Assembly: GCA_934663775.1 (NCBI GenBank)
Contig: CAKUKU010000002.1
Span: forward strand, 124,001 to 188,000
Reading direction: 5' to 3'
DNA: 64,000 bases
Source: an uncultured Ellagibacter sp.
GTDB taxonomy: Bacteria; Actinomycetota; Coriobacteriia; Coriobacteriales; Eggerthellaceae
Numbering within the stretch: the stretch's first letter is position 1; every line of letters begins with the position of its first letter. Under the pieces are notes generated by a model. The model saw only the letters and a program-made list of their open reading frames with translations. It made no database searches and was not told the DNA's origin. The position numbers were made by a program, and so were the translations under genes. This document shows, in pieces, positions 25,625 to 34,955 of this stretch.

Positions 25625-26326
25625 CTATCCTTCCACTCTGGGCAGCTTCGCGACATACCGGTCGTCGTAGCGAAAGTCCACGTAGTATCGGTTGTCTATG
25701 GGCAGCCGGTCGAAAATCTCTTTCCCGTCTTCGATGCAGGCCTCGATCTTCCCGTCGCTCATCCCGACCTGCCGCAGGAAGAATCGGGTAGCGAAGTGCG
25801 CCACTTCCTCGTAGGTGAACCTCTCCGGCTCTGCCGACGTTCGGCCGACGAGGGCGTCGGAGAGGCCAAGCTGCGCGGCCACGATGAGGTCGAGCTCGTT
25901 TTGCGCGATGCCCTCGATGCCCTGGTCCTCCATCACGCACCTGTAGTAGTACTCGACGACGTCGTGCACCGACTTCGACGGGATGCGCTCGCTCGTGATC
26001 TCCCAGAGGAAGCGCCTGATGTTGCCGTCCTCGTAAATGCGCTTCCACATGTGGTAGTTCTCGATGACGGCGAGCTGCGTCTTCGAGAACAGGTCGCCGC
26101 ACATCTTCTCGATGTATATCTTGTTCTGCGCTTCGTACTCCACCTCGATCGCGGTGGCGATTCCCGCCTTCCCGTCGAAGTGGTATGTGATCGTTCCCGG
26201 AGGGATGTCCGCCTCTCGGCAGATGTCCTCGTAGGTCGTGCCGACGTACCCGTTGCGGTAGAACAGTTTCTTGCATACCCCGATGATGAGCCGTTTTTTC
26301 TTCTCACCTGCGCTTAAACGGACCAT
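25625..26326 (-). CDS. TetR/AcrR-family transcriptional regulator
   Basis: 233 residues. The N-terminal helix-turn-helix is typical: KKLFYRNGYVGTTYEDICRE, then ADIPPGTITYHFDGKAGI. The ligand-binding C-terminal domain is helical and aromatic-rich (NYHMWKRIYEDGN), with no recognisable ligand family. The start is ATG 26326 with GAGAGGGG upstream. It is divergent from the nitrilase gene at 26496, and two short palindromes lie in the shared gap. The likely role is repression of the nitrilase / membrane protein / MFS set, and of itself. Confidence 0.9.
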   Translation of the reverse strand: MVRLSAGEKKKRLIIGVCKKLFYRNGYVGTTYEDICREADIPPGTITYHFDGKAGIATAIEVEYEAQNKIYIEKMCGDLFSKTQLAVIENYHMWKRIYEDGNIRRFLWEITSERIPSKSVHDVVEYYYRCVMEDQGIEGIAQNELDLIVAAQLGLSDALVGRTSAEPERFTYEEVAHFATRFFLRQVGMSDGKIEACIEDGKEIFDRLPIDNRYYVDFRYDDRYVAKLPRVEG

Positions 26327-26360
26327 GGGGCGCCCCTCTCGTGTTCGACTTCGCGCTTTC

Positions 26361-26420
26361 GCTCAGTTTCTGAGCTCGCACTGCTTTTAATTGCCGATTT
26401 GATTATATCGGAATATATTC
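26361..26420. promoter_or_regulatory. candidate TetR operator palindromes
   Basis: Three symmetric elements lie between the divergent genes: GCTCAGTTTCTGAGC (26361-26375), CCGATTTGATTATATCGG (26394-26411; CCGAT/ATCGG arms) and the perfect palindrome GAATATATTC (26411-26420). The last two abut. AT-rich surroundings fit promoter DNA. Confidence 0.4.
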
Positions 26421-26495
26421 TTCTCATCGAATTAGTGCGCACTCACATTTGGTTATCTACACAATTATAGGAAATAATGCAACAAGGAGGGCACT

Positions 26496-27398
26496 ATGGC
26501 AGTACTCGCAAGCGTCGCGATGGACCTCGTCAACGACAAGGCGGCGAACCGCGCGAAGATGGACTCCTACGTCGAGAAGGCGGCGGCGCAAAACGCCGAC
26601 TTCGTCCTCTTCCCGGAGCTCGCGCTCGGGGGAGTGCCGAAGAACCCAATGTTCATCTTCAATCCCGACGACGCGAAATACCAGCATGATGTCGCGGAGC
26701 TCATCCCAGAGGGCGACAGCACGCAGCACTTCATCGAAATGGCGAAGAAGCTCGACATCTACATCGGGTGGGGCATGGCGGAGCAGAGCCACGAGCGCTT
26801 CGACGCCCTCTACAACACGCTCGTCGTCGTGGGGCCGGAGGGGTTCGTGGGCAAGTACCGCAAGGTGCACCAGCCGCTCACGGAGCGCATCATGTTCTAC
26901 TCGGGCTCGGGCGACTACCCCGTGTTCGACACCCGCTTCGGCAAGATCGGCCTCATGATCTGCTTCGACAAAGCGTACCCCGAGGTGTCCCGCACGCTCG
27001 CGCTCAAGGGCGCGCAGATCCTCCTCTGCCCGACAGCGTGGCCCTCGATCGAGCCGTCTGAGGACGACAACGACTTCCGCGCCGGCAACGTGTTTTCGTT
27101 CGCCCGAGCGCTCGAGAACATGTGTTTCTTCATGGACTCGTGCGTGAGCGGCAAGTTCGAGATGGGGCACAGCCGCATCATCGGCCCAAATCCCATGCAG
27201 ATCTGCGCGACGACCGGTTTCGAGGAGGGGATGGCGGTCGCCGACGTAGACGTCGAGGGGGAGATCCTGAAGTCCCGCCTCTACGCCATGGCGGGCTCGG
27301 ACCTGCTCAAAGACCGCAAGCCGGCAACCTACGGCGAGCTCGCCAAGCCGAACCGCTACAACCCGATATCGGGCGACCTCGGGCAGTTCGCCGAATAG
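26496..27398 (+). CDS. carbon-nitrogen hydrolase (nitrilase superfamily)
   Basis: 300 residues with the Glu-Lys-Cys catalytic triad: FPELALGG (Glu near residue 47), YRKVHQPL (Lys near 128) and MICFDKAYPE (Cys near 160). The family hydrolyses amides, carbamoyl compounds or nitriles to acids; this one looks like an amidase-type branch. AACAAGGAGGGCACT precedes ATG 26496. It heads a plus-strand set with a small membrane protein and an MFS carrier, divergent from the TetR gene. Confidence 0.93.
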   Translation: MAVLASVAMDLVNDKAANRAKMDSYVEKAAAQNADFVLFPELALGGVPKNPMFIFNPDDAKYQHDVAELIPEGDSTQHFIEMAKKLDIYIGWGMAEQSHERFDALYNTLVVVGPEGFVGKYRKVHQPLTERIMFYSGSGDYPVFDTRFGKIGLMICFDKAYPEVSRTLALKGAQILLCPTAWPSIEPSEDDNDFRAGNVFSFARALENMCFFMDSCVSGKFEMGHSRIIGPNPMQICATTGFEEGMAVADVDVEGEILKSRLYAMAGSDLLKDRKPATYGELAKPNRYNPISGDLGQFAE

Positions 27399-27431
27399 CA
27401 GCCCCTATAATCGTTCGACCAAGGAGATATC

Positions 27432-27941
27432 ATGACTTTCAAGGGCCCCGGCGGCTTCGGCCGCATCGTGAACTGCATCATGAACGTCATCATGTGCGCG
27501 ATCCTGAGCTTCTACGTCCTCTTGACCGTGCAGCACATCCCGGGGAACGAGGCGCTCCCCATCCTCACGCCGCTCGGCTTCTTCGTCTCGCTCGTCGAGA
27601 GCTTCTGCGTCGGCATGTTCATCGGAGACTTCGTCCCCGCGCTCGCGTGGGGCAACAAGCTTGCCGCCGCGCTGCACATCAAGAACAAGGTCGGCGCTCA
27701 TTTCGTGAGCGTCGCCGTCCTCGCGCTCGTGATGGTCACCTCCATCAGCTTCATCTGCACGTGGCTCAACAACGTCCAGACGGGCGGCATGGCGGGCACC
27801 ATTGCATCGTGGACCATGGTGTACCCGTTCCTCATCGCGAGCGGCTACATCGTCGAGCTCATAAGCCTTCCGCTGGCCATGAAAGCCGCCACCGCAATCA
27901 GCGGCTTCGACCCGAAGGCAGCCCCCGCGCCGGAGGCGTAG
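27432..27941 (+). CDS. small multi-pass membrane protein
   Basis: 169 residues with four hydrophobic helices (NVIMCAILSFYVLLTV, FFVSLVESFCVGMFIGDFVP, FVSVAVLALVMVTSISFI, WTMVYPFLIASGYIVEL). The pattern resembles DUF2798-type proteins, but I do not assign it firmly. CAAGGAGATATC precedes ATG 27432, 33 bases after the nitrilase stop, so the two are co-transcribed. No catalytic motif is seen. It may assist transport or sense membrane state. Confidence 0.75.
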   Translation: MTFKGPGGFGRIVNCIMNVIMCAILSFYVLLTVQHIPGNEALPILTPLGFFVSLVESFCVGMFIGDFVPALAWGNKLAAALHIKNKVGAHFVSVAVLALVMVTSISFICTWLNNVQTGGMAGTIASWTMVYPFLIASGYIVELISLPLAMKAATAISGFDPKAAPAPEA

Positions 27942-28050
27942 GACCGGAGTCCCTGCGGCGCTCGCTCTCGGCTCGGAGTGCGGGCGCCCCGATGATCGAT
28001 TGCCATGCGCCCGCCGCGAAGGCGGGCGCATTTCTATGGACGGAGAGAAG

Positions 28051-29265
28051 ATGGAAAAGAAGGCCAAGAGCGGCGAGTCCGTTTCCCACCCCGAAAGGTA
28101 TCTCGCTTTCAGCATCTTGCTGCTTGCGATGGGCACGACGATCACCATCGTCCAGTACAAGGTGCCGAGCATTCTCGGCCCGCTGATGGAGAGTTACGGA
28201 ATGTCGTCCTCGACCGGCTCTTGGCTCATGTCCGTGTTCACCGCGGTCGGGATCTTCCTCTCCATCCCCGCTGGGTCGCTCGCGAAGAAGATGGGGCCGA
28301 AGCGCGTTCTGCTGCTCGGCTGCGGCGTCATCGTGTTCGGCAGCGCCATCGGCGCGGCGGCGGGGAGCTCTCTCGCCCTGATCGCGTCGCGGCTCATCGA
28401 GGGCATCGCGTTCGTGCTCGTCACCGTTGCGGCACCTCTTGCAATCGAGAAGTACGTCTCGCCCGACAACCAAGGAACCGCGAACGGAATCTGGGCCCTC
28501 TGGATCTGCCTGGGTTCAGTCATCGGGTCCACGGCGACCCCGGCCGTATTCGAGGCCCTAGGGATGAGGGGAACGTGGCTTCTCTACGCCGCGCTCGTCG
28601 CCATCGCCGCCGTGGCCCTTGCCATATTCATGCGGAAGATGAGGCCCGTTGCCGCTCCGACATTCGAGGAGGTCGGCGGCGAGAAGGCGAGTCTCAGGGC
28701 GTACCTGTCGCTCCTGGCGCCGCGCCCTGCGCTCTTCCTCTTTGCCTACCTGGTGTTCAACATCGAGATTCTCGCCGTTCTGAGCTACACGCCGACGTTT
28801 CTGCAGCAATCGGGGATGGACGCGTCCCTTTCCGGGTTCGCAAGCTCGCTGCCCGGTCTTCTGGCCATCGCCTCGTCGCCCCTGTTCGGCAAGATTGCCG
28901 ACAGGACGGGCAAGACCAAGCCGCTCTACCTGGTCGCTCTCGCCGCATCCATCCCGGCGACGTTTCTCATGATGACGCAGTCAGGGCCGCTTCTGTGGGT
29001 CGGTGCGCTCCTCATGGGCCTCGTCGGCTACGGCGTCCCCGTCCTGTCGCTCACGGCATTGCCGCAGATTGCGGGCAGCAAGGCGCTCATGCCGGCGATG
29101 GTGGGCCTTTTCATGCTCGTGCAGAGCCTGGGGGAGTTCTTGGGATCGTTTCTCGTCCCCATCCTGCTTGGTCCGGCGATGGCGGAATGGATTTTCTGCG
29201 CGGCTGTCGTGTCGGCGACGAGCGCACTCGGCGTCGTCGCGCTTGCGCTCTGCAGGTTCAAATAG
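28051..29265 (+). CDS. MFS transporter (CynX/NarK-like)
   Basis: About 404 residues, twelve predicted helices. The loop 2-3 motif is AGSLAKKMGPKRVLLLGCG, and GIWALWICLGSVIGS lies in helix 5. I favour ATG 28051 (MEKKAKSGESVSHPER), which has GGAGAG close upstream; ATG 28036 is the alternative. Downstream of the nitrilase and the small membrane protein, on the same strand but after a 110-base gap. It likely imports the amide or nitrile substrate or exports the acid product. A strong hairpin follows at 29421. Confidence 0.9.
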   Translation: MEKKAKSGESVSHPERYLAFSILLLAMGTTITIVQYKVPSILGPLMESYGMSSSTGSWLMSVFTAVGIFLSIPAGSLAKKMGPKRVLLLGCGVIVFGSAIGAAAGSSLALIASRLIEGIAFVLVTVAAPLAIEKYVSPDNQGTANGIWALWICLGSVIGSTATPAVFEALGMRGTWLLYAALVAIAAVALAIFMRKMRPVAAPTFEEVGGEKASLRAYLSLLAPRPALFLFAYLVFNIEILAVLSYTPTFLQQSGMDASLSGFASSLPGLLAIASSPLFGKIADRTGKTKPLYLVALAASIPATFLMMTQSGPLLWVGALLMGLVGYGVPVLSLTALPQIAGSKALMPAMVGLFMLVQSLGEFLGSFLVPILLGPAMAEWIFCAAVVSATSALGVVALALCRFK

Positions 29266-29420
29266 CGATCGCGCGGGCCGCTTCGCTCGCCTCCTGCGCT
29301 TTCGTGCACCTCAAAAGCGATGGGCGGATTGCGCCGATTGGGCAAACTGATCCGTGTTAAGTTTTCGGGCACGAAAGCTTGAGGGCCCCTTGGCCTTCCG
29401 CGACGAAGGGAATAGGAAAA

Positions 29421-29461
29421 CTCCCGGACTTTTCTCAAAGCGGATGGGAAAAGTCCGGGAG
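29421..29461. terminator. bidirectional terminator between MFS and esterase genes
   Basis: CTCCCGGACTTTTC pairs perfectly with GAAAAGTCCGGGAG (14 bp) across a 13-base loop. It sits between convergent genes and serves both strands. Confidence 0.8.
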
Positions 29462-29655
29462 CTTTCTCGTTGCTGCACGGTTGTTTTTACGCTCACGATT
29501 TCTCGCAGAGGAAATCTAAGCGGGCATCTTCTTCTTTTTGCCGTCGCCTCACGTTGGCAAAAGGCAGTCCCCGTGGACGGTGAAATCGATGGCTCGCAGG
29601 CGCAAGGCGACGGCGGCTCGCAGTAGCAGCTGGCTTGCATGAACTGTCTAGGCTG

Positions 29656-30732
29656 CTAGGCCTTCAGGTGTTTATCGAGGAAGTTGACCATGATATCAAT
29701 CACCTGGGGCTGGTTGAACAGCGGCCCACCGTGCGATGCGCCGGCAACGACGTAGCGGTCAGCCTCGACGCCGGCATCGGTCAAGCGCTTGTACAGCTCC
29801 ATGCTGGCAACGGGGGAGACGAGCGTGTCCTTGTCGCCATGCAAGATGAGAAACGCGGGGTCGGTCCCATCAATGTAGGTGAAGGGGCTCGCGGGCGCCG
29901 CGGTGTCGGGCGTGTCGAACACGGACGCCCCCTTGTTGTCGCCGAACGCCGTCCCGTTCACAAACATCGCCTCGGTGGTCGCAGGGGAATGGTGCCCTTG
30001 CTCGAGCTCATCGGAAAGCCCGGCGCCAATGAGCGTCAAGTCGGACACGCCGTATAGATCGATAACGGCGCTGACTTTCGAGTCTTCGGAACCGTTGTCG
30101 CCCTTGTCGAAATCGGCGATATCGCCCGTTACGCCGAGCATCGTCGCGAAGTACCCGCCCGAGGAGTTGCCCACAGCGGCGACGCGGCTCTTGTCGATCT
30201 TGTATGTGCCAGCGTTCGCTTTGAGCCAACGCACCGCCGCTTTCACGTCGAGCAGGGGTTCGGGGAATTTGACGGTCGGTACAACACGATGCTGCACCGA
30301 TGCTACGGCGTAGCCCGCCTTCGCAAAGGCCATGCGGTGGACAATGTTGCCCTGAGGGTTCGAGCTCGTAAAGCCGCCGCCATTCACAAACACGACGAGC
30401 GGAAGCGTCTCTCCTTCGCCCGCTGAGGGTAGGAGAAGATCAAGCTTGAGGTTGGTGGTGGTGCTTGCATTGTTGACCGTCTTATAGACGATTCCCTGAA
30501 TCTCGCTGATGGTGGGGTCGGTTACCTGAACGTCGAGGACGTTGTCGCTCGTCGCCTCGGCGAGGGAAGCGGATGCAACCCCTGCTGCCGCCTTGCTCGT
30601 GTCGTTAAAAGGTTCCGCCGCTGCCGCCGTATTTGTTTGCGTCGCGCAACCGACCATGCCAGCCCCGACAGCTGCCATTCCCATGAAGGCGCCGGCTTTG
30701 AGCAAATCCCTTCGAGTCATTGTGTTTTCCAT
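29656..30732 (-). CDS. Tat-exported lipoprotein alpha/beta hydrolase (esterase)
   Basis: 358 residues. The N-terminus MENTMTRRDLLKAGAF has a twin-arginine motif and ends in a lipobox (GAGMVGC), so the enzyme should be folded before export and lipid-anchored outside. The hydrolase domain has the oxyanion motif VNGGGF, nucleophile elbow GNSSG, an acid in GDKDTLV and a histidine in GASHGGPL. It belongs to the BD-FAE/carboxylesterase type acting on acyl esters. ATG 30732 is chosen because AAAGGGGAAC precedes it. A membrane LuxR regulator lies just upstream on the same strand. Confidence 0.9.
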   Translation of the reverse strand: MENTMTRRDLLKAGAFMGMAAVGAGMVGCATQTNTAAAAEPFNDTSKAAAGVASASLAEATSDNVLDVQVTDPTISEIQGIVYKTVNNASTTTNLKLDLLLPSAGEGETLPLVVFVNGGGFTSSNPQGNIVHRMAFAKAGYAVASVQHRVVPTVKFPEPLLDVKAAVRWLKANAGTYKIDKSRVAAVGNSSGGYFATMLGVTGDIADFDKGDNGSEDSKVSAVIDLYGVSDLTLIGAGLSDELEQGHHSPATTEAMFVNGTAFGDNKGASVFDTPDTAAPASPFTYIDGTDPAFLILHGDKDTLVSPVASMELYKRLTDAGVEADRYVVAGASHGGPLFNQPQVIDIMVNFLDKHLKA

Positions 30733-30856
30733 GATGTTCCCCTTTCGATTTCGTTTTGTGCGTATCCCCTCGCACGAAACGAAAGGTAGGAAAACGGGGG
30801 CGAACGGTCTACCCATAAAATATGGTAATTTACTTAAGCCCCAGGTCAACGAAAGA

Positions 30857-32392
30857 TTAATGATTGACCGATTGCGATTGAACGAGATCGATCACTTCTT
30901 GCTTCGAATGAACATCGAGCTTGCGGTAGATGCTCTTCATATGGCTTTGCACCGTTCCGCTCGCCAAGCACAGATTTTCAGCGATACGATTGACGGTGTA
31001 CCCGCGCGCCACGAGAAGCGCAATGTCCGTCTCGCGCGGCGAAAGGGGGAAAGCGTCTTCCAGCCAAGCGCGCAGCGCCTCGTCGACCCCCTGTGTCCCA
31101 GGCTGAGTCGAGGCATCCGACAATACGGTGAAGGGCGCTTTCGGTTCGCCGATTACGAAGGGAGTTAGCTCTCGGGACTTCGCGTCGGCATCCGTTGCCG
31201 ACATGCCGTCCTTAATCGACGGCAGACGCAATATTGCGGAAAGAGCAAGGCACATTCCTGCTATGGACAGGATGACGATCGACGCCATTCCAAGCATCGC
31301 AGAGATGGTTTCAGACGAGCCCTTGGGAAACGCGATGGGAAGCAGGTACCGAGAAACTATCGCGAGCAAGGATGTAATCGCGAGGAACGTAGACGCCCCG
31401 CCAAGTCCACCGTTTTGCTTTTCTCGCCAAAACGAGAGAAGAGCGAGAAACAGGGCAAACTGGAGACAGGTGTGGGCAGTCGCTGCGACCGGCATCGCAT
31501 TATCGGTTGAGGCAAGGGCGAGCGAGCCCACAATGAGAATCGCACTCAGGATAATCAAAACGATGCCCTGTTTGACCGGAAACGGCTTGTGCAGTTTCAT
31601 AACCTCCGCCATTGCGACAGATACGAGCACTGAGAAAATGTACGTTTTCGGCGTTTCCGACGTGGGCATGTACCCGGAAGTCGGCGCGAACAGGCAGAGT
31701 GATGGCACGCTTGCAATGAGGCAGAAGCACGTTGCTGCGAGAACGATGCCGTCAACGCCTGGGATAGAAGGAGAGTAGGGTGCAGAAACGCGATTCCGTT
31801 TGGGCTGTTTTGCGAGACGATTCGCAATCATGAGGAACAGGGAAGTAGCGAGGGGGAACACGACAAGCGACGCCTGGACTGCGCCATTGGGAAGATACTC
31901 GATACCCACCGACGCGAAGGAGGCAGCGAAAGACACCGCGACGACGAAACCCCAGTTTCTGCAGCTGGCAAGCAGCAGGGAGAACCATCCAAAGGTGATT
32001 GCTGAAAAGCTGACGGCGAACAAGGCGATTCCCGCAAGTTTTATGGCGAAAGCGAGCGACGACGTAAGCTGCGCGGAGACCAGAAGCAGCACGGCGGCGA
32101 TTGCGCAAGTAAAACCGGCAAGAAACGTGAATGCCGAAGGCACTGGCTGCATCGGGCGGCGCGAAGAACGACGTGCTCCGCCCAATGCGATAACCGCGAT
32201 ACCCGCTATGAGGATATTAGCTACGGCATACGCCTCGCGCCCAGCGAAGGAAGTCGAAGCTGAGGCGAAAAACAGATTCTGAAAATAGGGCGAACGCAGC
32301 ATTGGCCAGTACAGCATAAGGCCCATGGCCACAGCGGTAGTCTCTCGCACTTCGCCCCCCAATCCCAATCTCAGTTTCTGATTGTAGCGCAT
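30857..32392 (-). CDS. membrane-anchored LuxR-family transcriptional regulator
   Basis: 511 residues, intact. About twelve hydrophobic segments make up residues 15-390. A linker follows, then the LuxR helix-turn-helix LSPRETDIALLVARGYTVNR and ASGTVQSHMKSIYRKLDVHS near the C-terminus. The architecture is the same as that of the split gene at 23958-25477. The membrane half is presumed to sense a ligand or the membrane directly, as no kinase partner is present. It lies immediately upstream of the esterase, its probable target. Confidence 0.92.
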   Translation of the reverse strand: MRYNQKLRLGLGGEVRETTAVAMGLMLYWPMLRSPYFQNLFFASASTSFAGREAYAVANILIAGIAVIALGGARRSSRRPMQPVPSAFTFLAGFTCAIAAVLLLVSAQLTSSLAFAIKLAGIALFAVSFSAITFGWFSLLLASCRNWGFVVAVSFAASFASVGIEYLPNGAVQASLVVFPLATSLFLMIANRLAKQPKRNRVSAPYSPSIPGVDGIVLAATCFCLIASVPSLCLFAPTSGYMPTSETPKTYIFSVLVSVAMAEVMKLHKPFPVKQGIVLIILSAILIVGSLALASTDNAMPVAATAHTCLQFALFLALLSFWREKQNGGLGGASTFLAITSLLAIVSRYLLPIAFPKGSSETISAMLGMASIVILSIAGMCLALSAILRLPSIKDGMSATDADAKSRELTPFVIGEPKAPFTVLSDASTQPGTQGVDEALRAWLEDAFPLSPRETDIALLVARGYTVNRIAENLCLASGTVQSHMKSIYRKLDVHSKQEVIDLVQSQSVNH

Positions 32393-33058
32393 GAACGGAA
32401 ATGGTGCGGTCTATGTACTGGTAGCGCTCACCGACGACTCAGGGAAGAAGCTGTCGCTTCTGAGCAAGGGTAACCTCATCGTGATGTCGCCGATGCGCCA
32501 CATGCGCTGCAAGCCATTTGCTCGACGCCGAGCGCGTATCAATTTGACGTCACGGCATGAGATAACGTTACAGCTTGAATTCAAGGCATTCATGGATTAG
32601 TTATCGTCGTTAGTGATAACTATATTATATAGTTCATTGATAATCGGCATTATGTCGCTTTCAATCGTACATTTGTACGTTATACAAGAGGGGTTATGCA
32701 AGAGGGTTAAATGAAATCTCAAAAGCTGCGAATTATGAAGGAGTACGGGATATACAGATGTCAGAGCTTATGCCGACGTCCAGAACAAGGAGCAAGCTGC
32801 AGTGATGTTTGAGGACCTGGCAAACGTTCTCGTATCTGGAAAGGACAGGGATAATATCGCCAAGGACGTGGAGAGCATCAAAACGTCATCTACGAGCAAC
32901 CCAAATTTGTATCCCGGCACCGAGTACTCTGCTTCGTATCTCTATGATGAAGTCTATATCGAGGCAAAGAATGTCAAGTTCGAGTAGGGTTATCTTAATA
33001 ATGTGTCAATATAGCAATTTGTGAATCAATAGACTTCGGTAACAAGAATGGCTTGAAG
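32393..33058 (+). other. AT-richer gap with a doubtful short frame
   Basis: Base composition drops sharply from about 32600. A frame from 32739 to 32987 (coding sense from about 32757, AYADVQNKEQAAVMFEDLAN onward) looks protein-like but has no ATG, only GTG 32802 without a ribosome-binding site. It may be the 3' end of a lost gene. Nothing else is supported before the AIPR gene. Confidence 0.4.
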
Positions 33059-34801
33059 ATGTCAGGGAAAACAAATAACCAAATTCTAATCCAACAAATG
33101 ATTCTAGAGGAATTTAAAGAGCAGTCTTCATTTGATTCCGAAGGAGCATACTTCGAATATGCAGCTGCATCTAGATATATGGCTTCTTACAATCTCGATG
33201 ACGACGAAATCCTTCTTGGCATAGTTGGAGGATCCAGGGATGGCGGATGCGATGCCGTCTATATTCTGTGTAACGAGCTTTTAGTGGGCGAAGATGTTGA
33301 CGTTGAAAAAGCCATAAAGCGCTCATCGAAGATTGAAATCATAGTTATCCAAAGCAAAAAGACCCCATCGTTTGCGGAGGACGTTTTCCTAAAGTGGAAG
33401 GATGTAAGCAGCGATCTCCTTACGTTTGACAACGACATCACTGATTTCAAGAACAAGTACTCTCCTCGGTTGTTGGAGGCATTTTCCCGAATTCGAGAGG
33501 TAATATCGCATGCGGCTCGAAAGGGCGCGACGACCAATATGAAGTATGTGTACATTGCAAATGCTGACCAAGTTGCTGATGGCGTTCGCATTCAGCAGGA
33601 AAGCCTACCATCTTACGTCGAGTCGATTGTAAACGCCGGGCTATTCACTTGCGAGTGTGAGCTTGTCGGCGCAGATAAGCTTATGGAGATGTGGTTTCCC
33701 CCGGACGAAGCAGAGCTGCTGATTCGCTTCTCGTGCGCGTATGCTCCCGTTCCTAAACGGCAGGACGTATTCGGACTTGTCGCTCTTGACGACTATTACT
33801 CCTTTTTAACGGACGACAACGGAAGGCTTCGCGGATATCTGTTTGAAGCTAATATCCGCGACTATGAGGGAAAAGTCGAAGTCAACAAAGCCATCAGAGG
33901 AACTCTTGAATCGCCGCAGAGGCAAGACTTTTGGTGGCTCAATAACGGCGTGACAATACTAGCATCAAAAGCCGTTCAAGCAACTGGTGGCGAAATTCGG
34001 ATGGAGCAACCGAGAATCGTCAATGGACTGCAAACATCCTATGAAATCTATAACTACCTCTCTGAAGTCACGCCGCCGGAAAAGGACAATCGCAATGTTA
34101 TGGTGAAAATTCTCGTTCCGGAGGATGATGAAACAAGAAACAAAGTAATCATGGCAACCAATAGCCAAACAAAGGTAAAAAAGACTTCCCTGCGAGCTAC
34201 GGATCCGATTCATTTGCAGATCGAGATGTACATGAAGTCCCAAAATCTGTTCTATGAGAGGCGTAAGAATTTCTATAAGAACCAAGGTAAGAAACCCGAA
34301 GAAATTGTGAGCATATCATTCCTGGCGCAGTGCCTAATGTCTACGATTCTTCTTCAGCCCGACCAAGCGAGGGCTAGACCTTCGACCCTGCTTTCCGAAG
34401 ACAAGAAATACAATCAACTTTTTAAGAAGAATGGTAATCTTGAAGCTTATCTTAAAGCTGCGCAATTGGGAAAGAAAGTTAATTCACGCCTTACGAAAGT
34501 TCGTCCTGGACTGAGCAGGGCCCAGATAAGCGACATAAGATTCTATGTGGTGATGGGTGCCGCTATTCTGCTGTGTCAAAAGGTTGACATATCATTCGGG
34601 GATTTAGCAAACATGAGAGTTGATTCATTGACGGATGAAGACATCGGAATTGCCATCGACGAGTCCTTAGTGGTATATGAGCGGCTTGGCGGTACATCAA
34701 GGGTTGCAAAGTCTGCAATAATGGCAAATGAGGTGGCGAAAGGAATTTTTCTTCATGTTGCCAATGGCCAGCTTGAGTCTTCTGGGTGTCCGTCCGCATG
34801 A
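33059..34801 (+). CDS. AIPR-family protein (abortive phage infection)
   Basis: About 580 residues. The AIPR domain is recognised from RQDFWWLNNGVTILASKAVQ, then PRIVNGLQTSYEIYNYL, and MATNSQTKVKKTSLRATDPI further on. N-terminal residues 1-200 hold a nuclease-like segment with IEIIVIQSKKTPSF, which may be a D/E-x-K core. The name comes from lactococcal AbiR-linked proteins; biochemical function is unproven. The start is ATG 33059, with a TTG 6 bases upstream as alternative. Base composition is lower in GC than the flanks. It converges on a DUF4928 / C5-methyltransferase pair, forming one defence island. Confidence 0.82.
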   Translation: MSGKTNNQILIQQMILEEFKEQSSFDSEGAYFEYAAASRYMASYNLDDDEILLGIVGGSRDGGCDAVYILCNELLVGEDVDVEKAIKRSSKIEIIVIQSKKTPSFAEDVFLKWKDVSSDLLTFDNDITDFKNKYSPRLLEAFSRIREVISHAARKGATTNMKYVYIANADQVADGVRIQQESLPSYVESIVNAGLFTCECELVGADKLMEMWFPPDEAELLIRFSCAYAPVPKRQDVFGLVALDDYYSFLTDDNGRLRGYLFEANIRDYEGKVEVNKAIRGTLESPQRQDFWWLNNGVTILASKAVQATGGEIRMEQPRIVNGLQTSYEIYNYLSEVTPPEKDNRNVMVKILVPEDDETRNKVIMATNSQTKVKKTSLRATDPIHLQIEMYMKSQNLFYERRKNFYKNQGKKPEEIVSISFLAQCLMSTILLQPDQARARPSTLLSEDKKYNQLFKKNGNLEAYLKAAQLGKKVNSRLTKVRPGLSRAQISDIRFYVVMGAAILLCQKVDISFGDLANMRVDSLTDEDIGIAIDESLVVYERLGGTSRVAKSAIMANEVAKGIFLHVANGQLESSGCPSA

Positions 34802-34837
34802 TTGCTTTAATCATTGGGCGAAGCCAGCGGCTAAATC

Positions 34838-34885
34838 GGCTAAGGTTGCTAGCGATATCTACCATAACCGCCAGCAACCTTAGCC
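34838..34885. terminator. bidirectional terminator between AIPR and DUF4928 genes
   Basis: GGCTAAGGTTGCT (34838-34850) pairs perfectly with AGCAACCTTAGCC (34873-34885), followed by TTGCTTTGCTTT on the plus strand. It separates the two convergent genes. Confidence 0.75.
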
Positions 34886-34955
34886 TTGCTTTGCTTTATC
34901 CTTGATGAGGAGCAAGCCATACTAGTGCGCGAAAGAATATGCCCTGGACGGTCTG

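Noticed and set aside
32391..32600. 69-codon frame directly divergent from the LuxR-type gene
   Set aside because: Its start overlaps the LuxR start region, there is no ribosome-binding site, and the translation is Arg-rich without similarity to any family I know.
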